DNA of 32,241 nt from Pseudomonadota bacterium (lineage in GTDB: Bacteria > Pseudomonadota > Alphaproteobacteria > Acetobacterales > Acetobacteraceae). Below are positions 7,998 through 15,608 of the stretch, piece after piece. The first letter of the stretch is position 1; each line of letters begins with the position of its first letter. The stretch lies in assembly GCA_021826485.1 (NCBI GenBank), contig JAKAZX010000002.1, positions 1 through 32,241 of the forward strand. The letters are read 5' to 3'. Both the position numbers and the translations under genes were made by a program. Below the pieces are notes generated by a model. The model worked only from the letters and a program-made list of their open reading frames with translations, was not told the origin of the DNA and ran no database searches.

Positions 7998-9211
7998 GCC
8001 ACCACCCCGTCGGCGCGCAGGCCGGCAATCGCCTCCATCGTGTAGCCGTGCTGCTCCAGGATCGCCGCACCATCCGCACCCAGCGCCGGCGGCGGATAGC
8101 GCAGCGCGGTCTCGCCGGCCGACAGATGCACCGGCGAGCCGACCAGCCCAAGCGAATCGCCGCGCATCACCATGTGGTTCACCGTCGCCTGTTCGTCCTC
8201 CAGCGCCTCGCCCAGCGTGCGCACCGGCGCGCACAGCAGGTCGCGCGCCTCCAGCCGCTCCAGCCAGTGCGCGGTGCTGGCGGTGGCGATGCGGGCGCGC
8301 AGGATGTCGTGCAGCGCGGCGCGGTGCTGGCGCGCCACGTCCAGGCTGGCGAAGCGCGGATCGGCGGACAGGTCCTCCAGCCCCAGCGCGAGGCAGATTT
8401 CGCGCAGCGGATTGGCCTTGAACGCGCCGACGATCACCACCGCGCCGTCGGTGGTGGCGAACGCGCCGGTGAACGGCATCGCGCCCCAGGAAAACTCGCG
8501 CTGGCGCATCAGCCACATCGCCGCTTCCTGCATCTGCATCGCCAGCATACTGTCGTACAGCGAGACTTCGACGCATTGCCCGCGCCCGGTGCGCTCGCGT
8601 TGCAGCAGCGCAACCAGGATGCCCTGCACCAGATGCATCCCCGCCGAGTAGTCGGCAAGTGCTGTGGGGTAGATGGTCAGCGGCTCCGACGGGTCGCATT
8701 TGCGCGCCATCACGCCGCTCATCGCCTGCGCCAGGATGTCCTGCCCGCCCTTGTGCGCATAGGGTCCGGCGGTGCCGAACCCGGTGCCGAAGGCGAAGAT
8801 GATGCGCGGGTTGATCGCCGACAGTGTGTCGTAGCCGAGGCCCATGCGCTCCATCACGCCGGCGCGGAAATTGTTGACCACGACATCGGCGCTTTCCACC
8901 AGCCGGCGCGCGATCGCCAGCCCCGCCTTGGCCTTCAGGTCCAGCGCGATGCTGCGCTTGTTGCGGTTGAGGCTGCAGAACACCGGATTGAGCGGCCCCG
9001 CCGGATCGTCGATCGAGGTGCGCGATAGGTCGCCGGCGCCGATGCGCTCGATCTTGATGACATCGGCGCCCCAGTCGCCGAGCATCTGCGTGCAGCAGGG
9101 GCCGAGCATGACCTGGGTGAAGTCGATCACCCGCACGCCGGCCAGCGGCAGTGCCGTCTTTTGCGTCAACGCCTCGCTCCTTCCGTTCACCGGCGCATCC
9201 GGCGGGCTCAT
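7994..9211 (-). CDS. CaiB/BaiF family III CoA transferase
   Basis: A 405-residue family III CoA transferase, the usual length. Family hallmarks are LAGVRVIDFTQVMLGPCCTQ near the N-terminus, LGDWGADVIKIE (45-56), the NRNKRSIALDL segment (82-92), ADVVVNNFRAGVMERMGLGYD (109-128 by ends) and GGQDILAQAMSG, where D158 matches the catalytic aspartate that forms the acyl-anhydride/thioester intermediate in formyl-CoA transferase. It moves CoA between carboxylic acids (donor often succinyl- or acetyl-CoA) in the cytoplasm. Both ends overlap neighbours by ATGA (FAD oxidoreductase upstream, enoyl-CoA hydratase downstream). The operon suggests activation of an organic acid as CoA ester followed by hydration. 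Acid substrate not deducible. Confidence 0.94.
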   Translation of the reverse strand: MSPPDAPVNGRSEALTQKTALPLAGVRVIDFTQVMLGPCCTQMLGDWGADVIKIERIGAGDLSRTSIDDPAGPLNPVFCSLNRNKRSIALDLKAKAGLAIARRLVESADVVVNNFRAGVMERMGLGYDTLSAINPRIIFAFGTGFGTAGPYAHKGGQDILAQAMSGVMARKCDPSEPLTIYPTALADYSAGMHLVQGILVALLQRERTGRGQCVEVSLYDSMLAMQMQEAAMWLMRQREFSWGAMPFTGAFATTDGAVVIVGAFKANPLREICLALGLEDLSADPRFASLDVARQHRAALHDILRARIATASTAHWLERLEARDLLCAPVRTLGEALEDEQATVNHMVMRGDSLGLVGSPVHLSAGETALRYPPPALGADGAAILEQHGYTMEAIAGLRADGVVA

Positions 9212-10539
9212 TGCGCCGCCACCAGCGCCACCTCCGCGCCCGGGTCGGCACCCTGCGCACGCAGCCGGCGCTGCAACGCGCCGACATCGACATTCCGCAC
9301 CGCGACGCCGGATGCCAGCGCCAGCGCCGCCGCGGTGCCGGCGGCCTCACCCATCGCCATGCAGGGCGGGATTTCGCGCGACACCTTCTGCGCCGGCGGC
9401 GTCGCCGAATAATGCCGCCCGGCGACCAGCAGCCCTTCGATCCCGCGCGGCAGCAGCGCGCGATACGGCGTGTAGTAGTCGCGCCCGCGCGCGATGCTGT
9501 CGGGGAAGCGCACGCGGCCGGCGACATCCTCCTTCGTCACCACGTACTCGCCTTCCAGCAGCCGCGTCTGCCGCACGCCGGTCTGCGGCGCGATATCGAC
9601 GATGTGGCAGTGGGCGAAGCCGGGAATCTTCGCCCGCGCATACTCCACCATCGCGTGGATGCGGCGCCGCCCCTCGAACTCGGCTTCCGTCAGATCCTCG
9701 ATGCGCAGCCCGTCCAGCCCGGTCATGTGCGGGCAGTTGCACCACACCACGCCGGGCAGCGGCGTCTTCAGCCACCAGTAATCCCACGAGCCGCCGATGA
9801 TCCGCCGCGCCTCCTTGTCGATCGCCTCGAACTCGGCCGGATGCTCGAACTGGAAGCGCTCCGCCGCGTCGGTATCGACGCCGCCGAGGCGGAACACCGT
9901 CGTCACCATGTAGCCGGCATGGACATGCGCGGCGCCGGCATCCGCCGCCACGTCCAGGTCGCCGGTCGCGTCGATCACGATGCCGCCCAGGATCGCCTGC
10001 CGCCCCGCCTTGCCGTCCACCACAACGCCGGCCATCGCGCCGTCCCGCACCAGCGCGTGGGAGAACCAGCTATGCAGCCGGAGCTGCACGCCCGCCTCCT
10101 GCACCATCTCGTCGGACACGCGCTTCCAGCCGTCGGGATCGAACGATGCGGCATAGCAGATCGGGTGCGGGCGGGTGCGCACGTTGAAGTCGAACAGGCC
10201 CCAGCGCGACCATTTGCGCCACATCGCCGGGTCGTGCCCGCGCTCGGGCTCCGGCGGATAGACCGCAAGCCCGTAGCGACGCAGCCGCTCGATCATCTCC
10301 TCGCACAGGCCGCGCACGCTGATCTCAGCGCCTGCGCACATGTCGTCCAGCACCAGCACCATGCCGCCGGAGGCAAGGCCGCCGAGATACGGATAGCGTT
10401 CCAGCAGGCAGACGGAGGCCCCGTTGCGCGCCGCCGCGACCGCCGCACTGAACCCGGCCGGCCCGCCGCCCACCACCACCACGTCCGCCCGCGCCGCGAC
10501 CGGCACGCGCCGCCCGGGTTCGTCCACGAAGTCGGTCAT
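9208..10539 (-). CDS. FAD-dependent oxidoreductase (FAD_oxidored family)
   Basis: A 443-residue flavoprotein. The N-terminal Rossmann motif is VVVGGGPAGFSAAVAAA (21-37) with E47 at the end of the second strand, followed by the LGGLASGG loop (52-59) typical of the PF12831 group. A C-terminal FAD-contact segment lies around LLVAGRHYSATPPAQ and the ending contains CMAMGEAAGTAAA, as in this family. The start at 10539 is chosen because AGGAG lies seven bases upstream (10547-10551); a longer TTG-started version (to 10566) adds nine residues with no such signal. It is the first gene of the five-gene overlapping operon. Members oxidise diverse small molecules and some are annotated as FAD-dependent dehydrogenases in aromatic or cyclic-acid pathways. 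Substrate unknown. Confidence 0.92.
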   Translation of the reverse strand: MTDFVDEPGRRVPVAARADVVVVGGGPAGFSAAVAAARNGASVCLLERYPYLGGLASGGMVLVLDDMCAGAEISVRGLCEEMIERLRRYGLAVYPPEPERGHDPAMWRKWSRWGLFDFNVRTRPHPICYAASFDPDGWKRVSDEMVQEAGVQLRLHSWFSHALVRDGAMAGVVVDGKAGRQAILGGIVIDATGDLDVAADAGAAHVHAGYMVTTVFRLGGVDTDAAERFQFEHPAEFEAIDKEARRIIGGSWDYWWLKTPLPGVVWCNCPHMTGLDGLRIEDLTEAEFEGRRRIHAMVEYARAKIPGFAHCHIVDIAPQTGVRQTRLLEGEYVVTKEDVAGRVRFPDSIARGRDYYTPYRALLPRGIEGLLVAGRHYSATPPAQKVSREIPPCMAMGEAAGTAAALALASGVAVRNVDVGALQRRLRAQGADPGAEVALVAAQ

Positions 10540-10546
10540 GCCGATG

Positions 10547-10551
10547 CTCCT
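10547..10551 (-). promoter_or_regulatory. Ribosome binding site deciding the FAD oxidoreductase start
   Basis: AGGAG on the - strand, seven bases before the ATG at 10539. It favours that start over the upstream in-frame TTG at 10566. Confidence 0.6.
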
Positions 10552-10573
10552 GTCATGCCGCTGCAATCATCCC

Positions 10574-10966
10574 TCAACACTGCCCCCTCTCCGCCCCTGG
10601 GGGCGGAGAGGGCCGGGGTGAGGTGGGGGAACCCGCACAAGCGTCCCGTATTTGCTCCAGCACGCCCGCACAGTTGCCGAGAACCTCGTTGTTCCAGAAC
10701 CGGATCACCCGATAGCCATGCGCCGCGAGCGACGCGGACCGTGCCGCATCGGCGGCCTGCTGCGCTGCGTGCTGCCCGCCGTCAATCTCGATCACCAGCT
10801 TCGCCGCGGGACATGCGAAGTCCGCAATATGTCCACCGATCGGATGCTGCCGGCGAAACCGCCACGGCAGCACCGCTTCGCGCAGCGCGCGCCACAACAG
10901 CCGCTCGGCGTCCGTGCCATCCCTGCGCAGGCGGCGTGCGATCCGTGTCCTCGCCCGCACCGTCAT
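10574..10966 (-). CDS. DUF559 endonuclease-like protein
   Basis: A 130-residue protein of the DUF559 family, which shares the restriction-endonuclease-like fold of Vsr very-short-patch repair nucleases. Visible family motifs are RIARRLRRDGTDAERLLWRALR near the N-terminus (cited by ends R8-R29), FRRQHPIGGHIADFACP with a likely catalytic Asp, VIEIDGGQH with the acidic pair, and GYRVIRFWNNEVL. A GGGG stretch precedes the ATG by about eight bases. The last ~16 residues (starting PTSPRPSPPPGAERG) are encoded by the palindromic repeat at 10585-10630, and the stop lies just past the hairpin. An oppositely oriented copy of the repeat begins eight bases upstream of the start codon, so the gene is bracketed by repeats. 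Biochemical role is unproven in the family; DNA cleavage or repair is inferred from the fold. Confidence 0.88.
   Translation of the reverse strand: MTVRARTRIARRLRRDGTDAERLLWRALREAVLPWRFRRQHPIGGHIADFACPAAKLVIEIDGGQHAAQQAADAARSASLAAHGYRVIRFWNNEVLGNCAGVLEQIRDACAGSPTSPRPSPPPGAERGQC
10585..10630 (+). repeat. REP-like palindromic repeat, copy 1
   Basis: A perfect 13-base inverted repeat (ccctctccgcccc, two-base centre, ggggcggagaggg) at 10585-10612 followed by a conserved tail ccggggtgaggtggggga. It codes for the C-terminus of the DUF559 protein on the - strand. Could also act as a transcript-end hairpin. Confidence 0.9.
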
Positions 10967-10974
10967 CGTCGATC

Positions 10975-11018
10975 CCCCACCTCACCCCAACCCTCTCCGC
11001 CCCAAGGGGCGGAGAGGG
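10975..11018 (-). repeat. REP-like palindromic repeat, copy 2 (inverted relative to copy 1)
   Basis: The same 13-base hairpin arms (10991-11018, centre aa) with the tail on the left side (ccccacctcacccca, 10975-10989). With copy 1 it forms an inverted pair enclosing the DUF559 gene, tails facing inward. Confidence 0.9.
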
Positions 11019-11061
11019 AGTCTCGACGCTTCACCGTCCCTCTCCGATCCGGCCGCCCTGC

Positions 11062-11109
11062 CCCTCTCCGCCCTCGGGGGCGGAGAGGGCCGGGGTGAGA
11101 TGGGGGAAC
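11062..11109 (+). repeat. REP-like palindromic repeat, copy 3
   Basis: Twelve-base arms ccctctccgccc / gggcggagaggg (11062-11089) with a slightly varied centre and the tail ccggggtgagatgggggaa. It lies between the ABC permease stop (11123) and copy 2, and its hairpin could form at the 3' end of the ABC transcript. Confidence 0.88.
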
Positions 11110-11122
11110 CCGCACGCCCACC

Positions 11123-11965
11123 TCACGCCGCCACGCCCGCGTCCCAGCGCACCACCAGCCGCTCGATCAGCCGGATCACCAGGAAGAACAGCACCGAGAA
11201 TGCCGAACCGCACAGCACCGTCGCGTACAGCAGCGCCGAGTCGAAGTTGTAGGTCGCCTGCACGATCAGCGCGCCGATGCCGACCTGTGAGCCGATCCAT
11301 TCGCCGACGATCGCGCCCACGGTTGCCGTGCTGGCCGCAATCTTGAGGGCGGAGAACAGGAACGGCAGCGAGCTTTGCAGCCGCAGCTTGAAGAAAACCT
11401 CGCGCTTGCTGGCCGACAGCACGTGCATCAGCTCCATCGCCTGCGGGCTGACCGCCTGCAGGCCACGCACCATGTTCACCAGCGTCGGAAAGAAGCAGAT
11501 GATGGCGGCGATCGCGACCTTCGGCGCCAGGCCGTTGCCCAGCAGCAGCAGCAGGATCGGCGCCTTGGCGACCACGGGGATGGAGTTGATCAGCACGGCG
11601 ACGGGGAAGAACGCGAGTTCGACGGTGCGGCGATGCACGAACAGCGTCGCCAGCAGCACAGCGCCGAAATTGCCGATGATGAAGCCGCCCACCGCCTCGA
11701 TCGCGGTCGGCAGCAGGTTCGCCATCAACATGCCGAAACGGTCGTACAGCGTGTGCGCGACGACCTCGGGGGACGGCGCGATGAACGGCTTGACGTGCAG
11801 CAGCGCGACCAGCGCCCACCAGACGAACAGCAGGCTGAGGCCGCCGGCGATCGGCAGCAGGATGCGGCGGGCGCGTTCGCGAATCAGGGCCGCACGTTCG
11901 GCGCGGTCCGCCGGATCGGCCTGCGGTTCGGCGGTCACCGGCGCAGCGGCTTGCATCGTCGGCAT
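11123..11965 (-). CDS. ABC transporter permease, NitT/TauT type
   Basis: A 280-residue inner-membrane permease with about six membrane helices and the BPD_transp_1 fold. Supporting evidence: the first helix IAGGLSLLFVWWALVALL, the IAPSPEVV segment that precedes the transmembrane core in this family, and the ATPase-contact (EAA) loop around MELMHVLSASKREVFFKLRLQSSLP (cited by ends), followed by ATVGAIVGEWIGSQVGIGALI. It forms the channel for a binding-protein-dependent importer of the nitrate/sulfonate/taurine/pyrimidine-precursor class. The ATPase stop is one base before this ATG, and the binding protein is two genes upstream, so all three parts of an importer are present. It ends in a repeat-rich spacer of 156 bases. 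Confidence 0.94.
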   Translation of the reverse strand: MPTMQAAAPVTAEPQADPADRAERAALIRERARRILLPIAGGLSLLFVWWALVALLHVKPFIAPSPEVVAHTLYDRFGMLMANLLPTAIEAVGGFIIGNFGAVLLATLFVHRRTVELAFFPVAVLINSIPVVAKAPILLLLLGNGLAPKVAIAAIICFFPTLVNMVRGLQAVSPQAMELMHVLSASKREVFFKLRLQSSLPFLFSALKIAASTATVGAIVGEWIGSQVGIGALIVQATYNFDSALLYATVLCGSAFSVLFFLVIRLIERLVVRWDAGVAA

Positions 11966-11966
11966 G

Positions 11967-12761
11967 TCAGCAGGTCTCCAGCACGGCGCGCAGGTGCGCC
12001 GCCTGGCGCATGAACTCCGCCGTCTCGCGCACCGGCAGGCGCCGCGGCTCCGGCAGGTCGATCGGGACCAGGGCGCGCACCCGGCCCGGCCGCGCCGCCA
12101 GCACCAGCACCTCGCGGCCGAGGAACGCGGCCTCGTAGATGCTGTGCGTCACGAACACGATGGTCGTGCCGGTTTCCTGCCAGATGCGCAGCAGTTCCTC
12201 GTTCAGCCGGTCGCGCGTGATCTCGTCCAGCGCGCCGAACGGCTCGTCCATCAGCAGGATGCGCGGGCCGCCGAGCAGGGCGCGGGCAATGGCGACGCGC
12301 TGGCGCATGCCGCCGGACAGTTCGTGCGGCAGCGCCCGCTCCCACCCCGCCAGCCCGACCAGCGCGAGCAGCTCCTCCGGCCCCTTGCTGCCCGGCGGCA
12401 GGGGGCGCCGGCCGCCCACTTCCAGCGGCAGCCGCACGTTGTCGAGCGCGCTGCGCCAGGGCAGCAGGGCGGCATCCTGGAACACGAAGCCGATCTGCCG
12501 CGCCCGCCGCGCCGCCTCGGGCGTGCCGCCCAGCACGCGCATGCTGCCGGTATGCGGCGGCACGATGTCGGCGATCACCCGCAGCAGCGTCGATTTGCCG
12601 CAGCCGGAGGGGCCGAGCACGGTCAGCAGACTGCCGGCCGGCACGCGCAGCGTGATGCGCTCCAGCGCCGTCACGGTGCGCCGCTCGGCGCGGAAGCGTA
12701 CGCCGACATCCTCGCATTCCAGGGCGGGGCAGTCGCCCGCCGGCGCCACCGGCCCCAGCAT
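11967..12761 (-). CDS. ABC transporter ATPase, NitT/TauT type
   Basis: A 264-residue single-domain ABC ATPase. Walker A is GPSGCGKST (50-58), Q-loop Q95, signature LSGGMRQR (148-155), Walker B ILLMDEPFGALD (168-179) and the switch histidine H206 in VTHSIYEA. The 'DPF/DEPFGALDEITR' form and length are those of the nitrate/sulfonate/taurine import ATPases. It powers uptake with the adjacent permease (gap of one base) and the upstream binding protein (gap of one base). Such tight spacing means the three are made together. Substrate is not identifiable from the ATPase. Confidence 0.95.
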   Translation of the reverse strand: MLGPVAPAGDCPALECEDVGVRFRAERRTVTALERITLRVPAGSLLTVLGPSGCGKSTLLRVIADIVPPHTGSMRVLGGTPEAARRARQIGFVFQDAALLPWRSALDNVRLPLEVGGRRPLPPGSKGPEELLALVGLAGWERALPHELSGGMRQRVAIARALLGGPRILLMDEPFGALDEITRDRLNEELLRIWQETGTTIVFVTHSIYEAAFLGREVLVLAARPGRVRALVPIDLPEPRRLPVRETAEFMRQAAHLRAVLETC

Positions 12762-12762
12762 G

Positions 12763-13767
12763 TCAGCCGAGCTTCGGCCGCGCGTCCGCCGTCGCGTCCA
12801 GGATCGCCGTCGTCATCACCTCGTCGAGTTTCGGCGTGCGCTTGGTGAACTGGCCGAGCTTGCTCCACATGTCGATCTGCTCCTGCCAGACCGCCGGGTC
12901 CATGGTGCCGTAGCCGTGCGCGCGCGTGCTCTCATCGAAGCAATAGGACAGCATCACGTCGGCCGCCGCCCGCTCGTCCGCCGCGACCAGGTTGGGGAAC
13001 GCACGCAGCAGCATGGCGATCGCCTTGTCCCGGTTCTGGTCGGCATAGCCCCAGCCGCGCGCGGCGGCGCGCAGGAACCGCACCAGCAGGTCGCGCCGGC
13101 CGTCCAGCGTGTCGGTGGTGGCGTAATAGGGGTTGGCATAGAGCCGCACGCCGGTATCCCACAGCCGCAGCGAGATGCGGTCCGGCCCCAGCACCTTCAG
13201 CGCGGTGGTGTTGGTCAGCCAGCCGCTGACCACGTCCACCTGCCCGGTCAGCAGCGGCGCCATGTCGGAGCCGATGGTGACGATCGTCACGTCCGTCGGG
13301 TCGATCGCGTTCTTCGCCATCATGGCGCGCAGCAGGATCACCGCGGTCGCCTGCACGCCGACCCGCTTGCCGCGGAAATCGGCTGCCGTGCGCACCGGGT
13401 TCTTCGGCAGCGAGTAGTACGCATACGGGTGCTTCTGCGCCGACACGGCGAAGCACTTGATCGGGATGTCCTGCGAGGTCGCCAGCATCAGCGAGGGGGA
13501 GGAGGAGACCTGCCCGACATCGCCGCGCCCCGAGGCGACGATGGCGATGCCGTCATTGTTCGGCCCGCCCGGGCGGATATCCAGGTCCAGCCCCTCGGCG
13601 GCGAAATAGCCCAGTTCCTTGGCGCACGCCTCGCCGAGCTGGTTGCCGCCGCCGAGCCAGCCGAGCTGCATGGTCACGGTGGCGGTGGCGGCGGTGGCGC
13701 GGTCCGTTACGATCGCGGTGGCAATCCCGCCGAGCAGCAGGCGGCGGGGGAGAACCGGCTTGGGCAT
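12763..13767 (-). CDS. ABC transporter substrate-binding protein, NMT1/SsuA-like
   Basis: A 334-residue periplasmic binding protein. The N-terminus has two arginines before a short hydrophobic run (PRRLLLGGIATAIV, residues 7-20) and a likely cleavage region around ATA-ATATV, consistent with a Sec or Tat signal peptide. The mature part follows the family pattern: VTMQLGWLGGGNQLG, then GYFAAEGLDLDIRPGG, VASGRGDVGQV and DFRGKRVGVQA. Relatives bind nitrate, alkanesulfonates, taurine, the thiamine precursor HMP or aromatic acids. It is first in the SBP-ATPase-permease operon; GAGGA lies about nine bases upstream of the ATG. The 114-base spacer upstream holds an inverted repeat that may be an operator, so this importer may have its own promoter. 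Confidence 0.93.
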   Translation of the reverse strand: MPKPVLPRRLLLGGIATAIVTDRATAATATVTMQLGWLGGGNQLGEACAKELGYFAAEGLDLDIRPGGPNNDGIAIVASGRGDVGQVSSSPSLMLATSQDIPIKCFAVSAQKHPYAYYSLPKNPVRTAADFRGKRVGVQATAVILLRAMMAKNAIDPTDVTIVTIGSDMAPLLTGQVDVVSGWLTNTTALKVLGPDRISLRLWDTGVRLYANPYYATTDTLDGRRDLLVRFLRAAARGWGYADQNRDKAIAMLLRAFPNLVAADERAAADVMLSYCFDESTRAHGYGTMDPAVWQEQIDMWSKLGQFTKRTPKLDEVMTTAILDATADARPKLG

Positions 13768-13856
13768 GGCGGATCATCCTCGGTTGCGGCCAGCGTGAAG
13801 GGGGGGACCGTGGCACGCGCGGGCGAGCGAAAAAAGCACATTTCCGAGCCGCCCCC

Positions 13857-13873
13857 GATGCCGAATCGGCATC
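13857..13873. promoter_or_regulatory. Perfect 8+1+8 inverted repeat upstream of the NitT/TauT importer
   Basis: GATGCCGA and TCGGCATC flank a single base. It is in the spacer between the acetamidase stop and the binding-protein start, 90 bases before that start. The nearly contiguous arms look like a dimeric-repressor site. As RNA it could fold as a 7-bp stem with a 3-base loop, but the next U-run is about 20 bases away, so it is not a standard terminator. Confidence 0.4.
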
Positions 13874-13881
13874 ACCCCAAC

Positions 13882-14859
13882 TCACCGCAAACGCCCGTGC
13901 ACGCCCCCGAAAATCGCGGTTTTTCGCGGCAGATCGGCTTTTTCCAGCATGGCCGCGACGGTGAATACCGGGTTCACCAGATTGGCGATCCGCAGCCGGG
14001 CGCATTGCGCCACCAGTTGCAGCGCGTCGTCGCCCGCCAGTCCGCACAGCCCGGCAACCCATTGAACAAGCCCGTGGGTCGCGATCCGCACCGCGTCCTC
14101 GAGCGGCCTGGTGGCGCCGATCACGCCGATCGCGGCATCGGTCTCCAGCCGCGGCCAGTCGATCCCGTCCGCCGCCCGCACCACGCCGATGCGCAGCGTG
14201 GTGTGCATCGCCCCTTCCACGCCGGTGCCGCCGATCTCCCCGTCGCCCTGGGCAAAATGGCCGTCGCCGACGAACAGTTTGCCGCCGGGCACGGCGACCC
14301 GCAGATACAGCGTGGTGCCCGCCGCAAGGTCGGGCAGATCGAGATTGCCGCCGAACGCATCCGGGACCACGCTGTTCCGCACCTCCCCATGCGCCGGGGC
14401 GACGCCGACGCTGCCGTGGAACGGCCGCAGCCAGGCGCGCAGCGGCGTGCCGTCGCGCGCGCGCGTCGTGACCACCCCTGCCGCGCGATCGACCTGCCAG
14501 ATCCACACCCGCTCGGCCTGCGCCGGCTGCATGTTGGGCGCGAGCCGGCTGCCCGAGAGCAGGCCGAAATTCGGCGACACGGTGGAAACCCCCCAGTCCC
14601 GCGCCGGCTCGACGGACACGAAATGCACCGCCAGCAGGTCGCCCGGCATCGCCCCCTCGACCGCGATCGGGCCGGTCAGCGGGTTCACCCGCGGAAACGG
14701 CGCCACCTCCCGCGGCTGGCCATCTTCGTGCGTCAGCCGGCCGGAAAAGCAATCCTCCGTGAACAGTTCGATGGTTTCCCAGGGCGCGACGTGCGCGATC
14801 GGCGCGGCGTCCGCGTAGTGGAACGCGAACCCGTCCGGCGCCGGGCGGATGCGCGTCAT
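13882..14859 (-). CDS. Acetamidase/formamidase family amidase
   Basis: A 325-residue FmdA/AmdA-family protein, near the usual length. The family core is present: GPIAVEGAMPGDLLAVHF (residues ~62-79), the GDGHFAQGDGEIGGTGVE metal/active-site segment, and an N-terminal WETIELFTEDCFSG motif. Members hydrolyse short amides (formamide, acetamide) to ammonia and the acid in the cytoplasm, with a metal bound by the conserved Asp/His/Glu residues. It overlaps the alpha/beta hydrolase stop by ATGA and is the last gene of the block headed by the LacI regulator. The context suggests release of ammonia from an imported amide or from an intermediate made by its neighbours (inference). Confidence 0.92.
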   Translation of the reverse strand: MTRIRPAPDGFAFHYADAAPIAHVAPWETIELFTEDCFSGRLTHEDGQPREVAPFPRVNPLTGPIAVEGAMPGDLLAVHFVSVEPARDWGVSTVSPNFGLLSGSRLAPNMQPAQAERVWIWQVDRAAGVVTTRARDGTPLRAWLRPFHGSVGVAPAHGEVRNSVVPDAFGGNLDLPDLAAGTTLYLRVAVPGGKLFVGDGHFAQGDGEIGGTGVEGAMHTTLRIGVVRAADGIDWPRLETDAAIGVIGATRPLEDAVRIATHGLVQWVAGLCGLAGDDALQLVAQCARLRIANLVNPVFTVAAMLEKADLPRKTAIFGGVHGRLR

Positions 14860-15605
14860 GGCCGCGCCGCCAGGGATTCGACCAGGGCGACGAAGCGCTC
14901 AGTCATGTCCCGGTGGACGCTGTGGCCCGCGCCCGGCACCACCACGACGGCGGCCGTCCCGACATCGCGGATCAGCCGTTCGCGGTCCGCGACCGGCACG
15001 AACCGGCTGACCTCCGGCACGATCCAGGCGGTGCGGGTGATGGCCGCGACCCGGGCGGCGCGCGGGCGCATGTCCCACGGCGCGTTGCCGGCGAATGCGG
15101 CGCGGGCATCGGCGAAGTCGATCTGCTCCAGCGACAGCAGCTTCCACGCCGCATCCAGCCGGTTCCAGCCGGGATTGAGCGCCAGCAGCCCGTCGATGCT
15201 GCGCGGCAGATTGGCTTCGTCCCAGGCCAACATCGCGGTCGGCACCGCGGCATCGGGCTGCACGGACACCGGGTCCTCCAGCAGTAGCGCGCGCGGCCGC
15301 ATCACCCGGTCCAGCACCGCGATCTGCGCGAGATAGCCGCCGAAGGAGTGGCCGATCAGCATGTCCGGCGCCGTCGGCACGCTCTCGGCGATGTCGGCGA
15401 GCAGGGTCGCGGTGCGGAAATCGCCGTCCGCGCGCGGGCTTTCGCCGTGGCCGCGCAGATCCGGCGCCAGCACGCGCCAGCCGCGTTCGGCGAGCAACCG
15501 CGCCGGGCGGGTCCAGGACCCGGCATTGGCGGTGATGCCGTGCAACGCGACGCAGACGCGCGGCGCGTCCGGCGCGCCCCAGCTCAGCACGTTCAGATGC
15601 GCCAT
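14856..15605 (-). CDS. Alpha/beta hydrolase
   Basis: A 249-residue alpha/beta hydrolase. The oxyanion segment is ALHGITANAGSW (20-31), followed by LAPDLRGHGES (46-56), the nucleophile elbow GHSFGG with S87, and a catalytic His in GAGHSVHRD near the C-terminus. No signal peptide is seen. It resembles small esterases, enol-lactonases and C-C hydrolases of catabolic clusters. It lies three bases after the GATase-like gene and overlaps the acetamidase by ATGA. Ester or lactone cleavage before amide hydrolysis is a reasonable inference, but the specificity is open. Confidence 0.93.
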   Translation of the reverse strand: MAHLNVLSWGAPDAPRVCVALHGITANAGSWTRPARLLAERGWRVLAPDLRGHGESPRADGDFRTATLLADIAESVPTAPDMLIGHSFGGYLAQIAVLDRVMRPRALLLEDPVSVQPDAAVPTAMLAWDEANLPRSIDGLLALNPGWNRLDAAWKLLSLEQIDFADARAAFAGNAPWDMRPRAARVAAITRTAWIVPEVSRFVPVADRERLIRDVGTAAVVVVPGAGHSVHRDMTERFVALVESLAARP

Positions 15606-15608
15606 CGC

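Noticed and set aside
10585..11109. Possible CRISPR array from three similar repeats
   Set aside because: The copies are palindromic with tails, in alternating orientation and irregularly spaced, and one is coding; there are no regular spacers or cas genes.
12139..15336. A 1065-codon + strand open frame crossing the importer and hydrolase genes
   Set aside because: It runs antisense to five well-supported genes and has no conserved motif.
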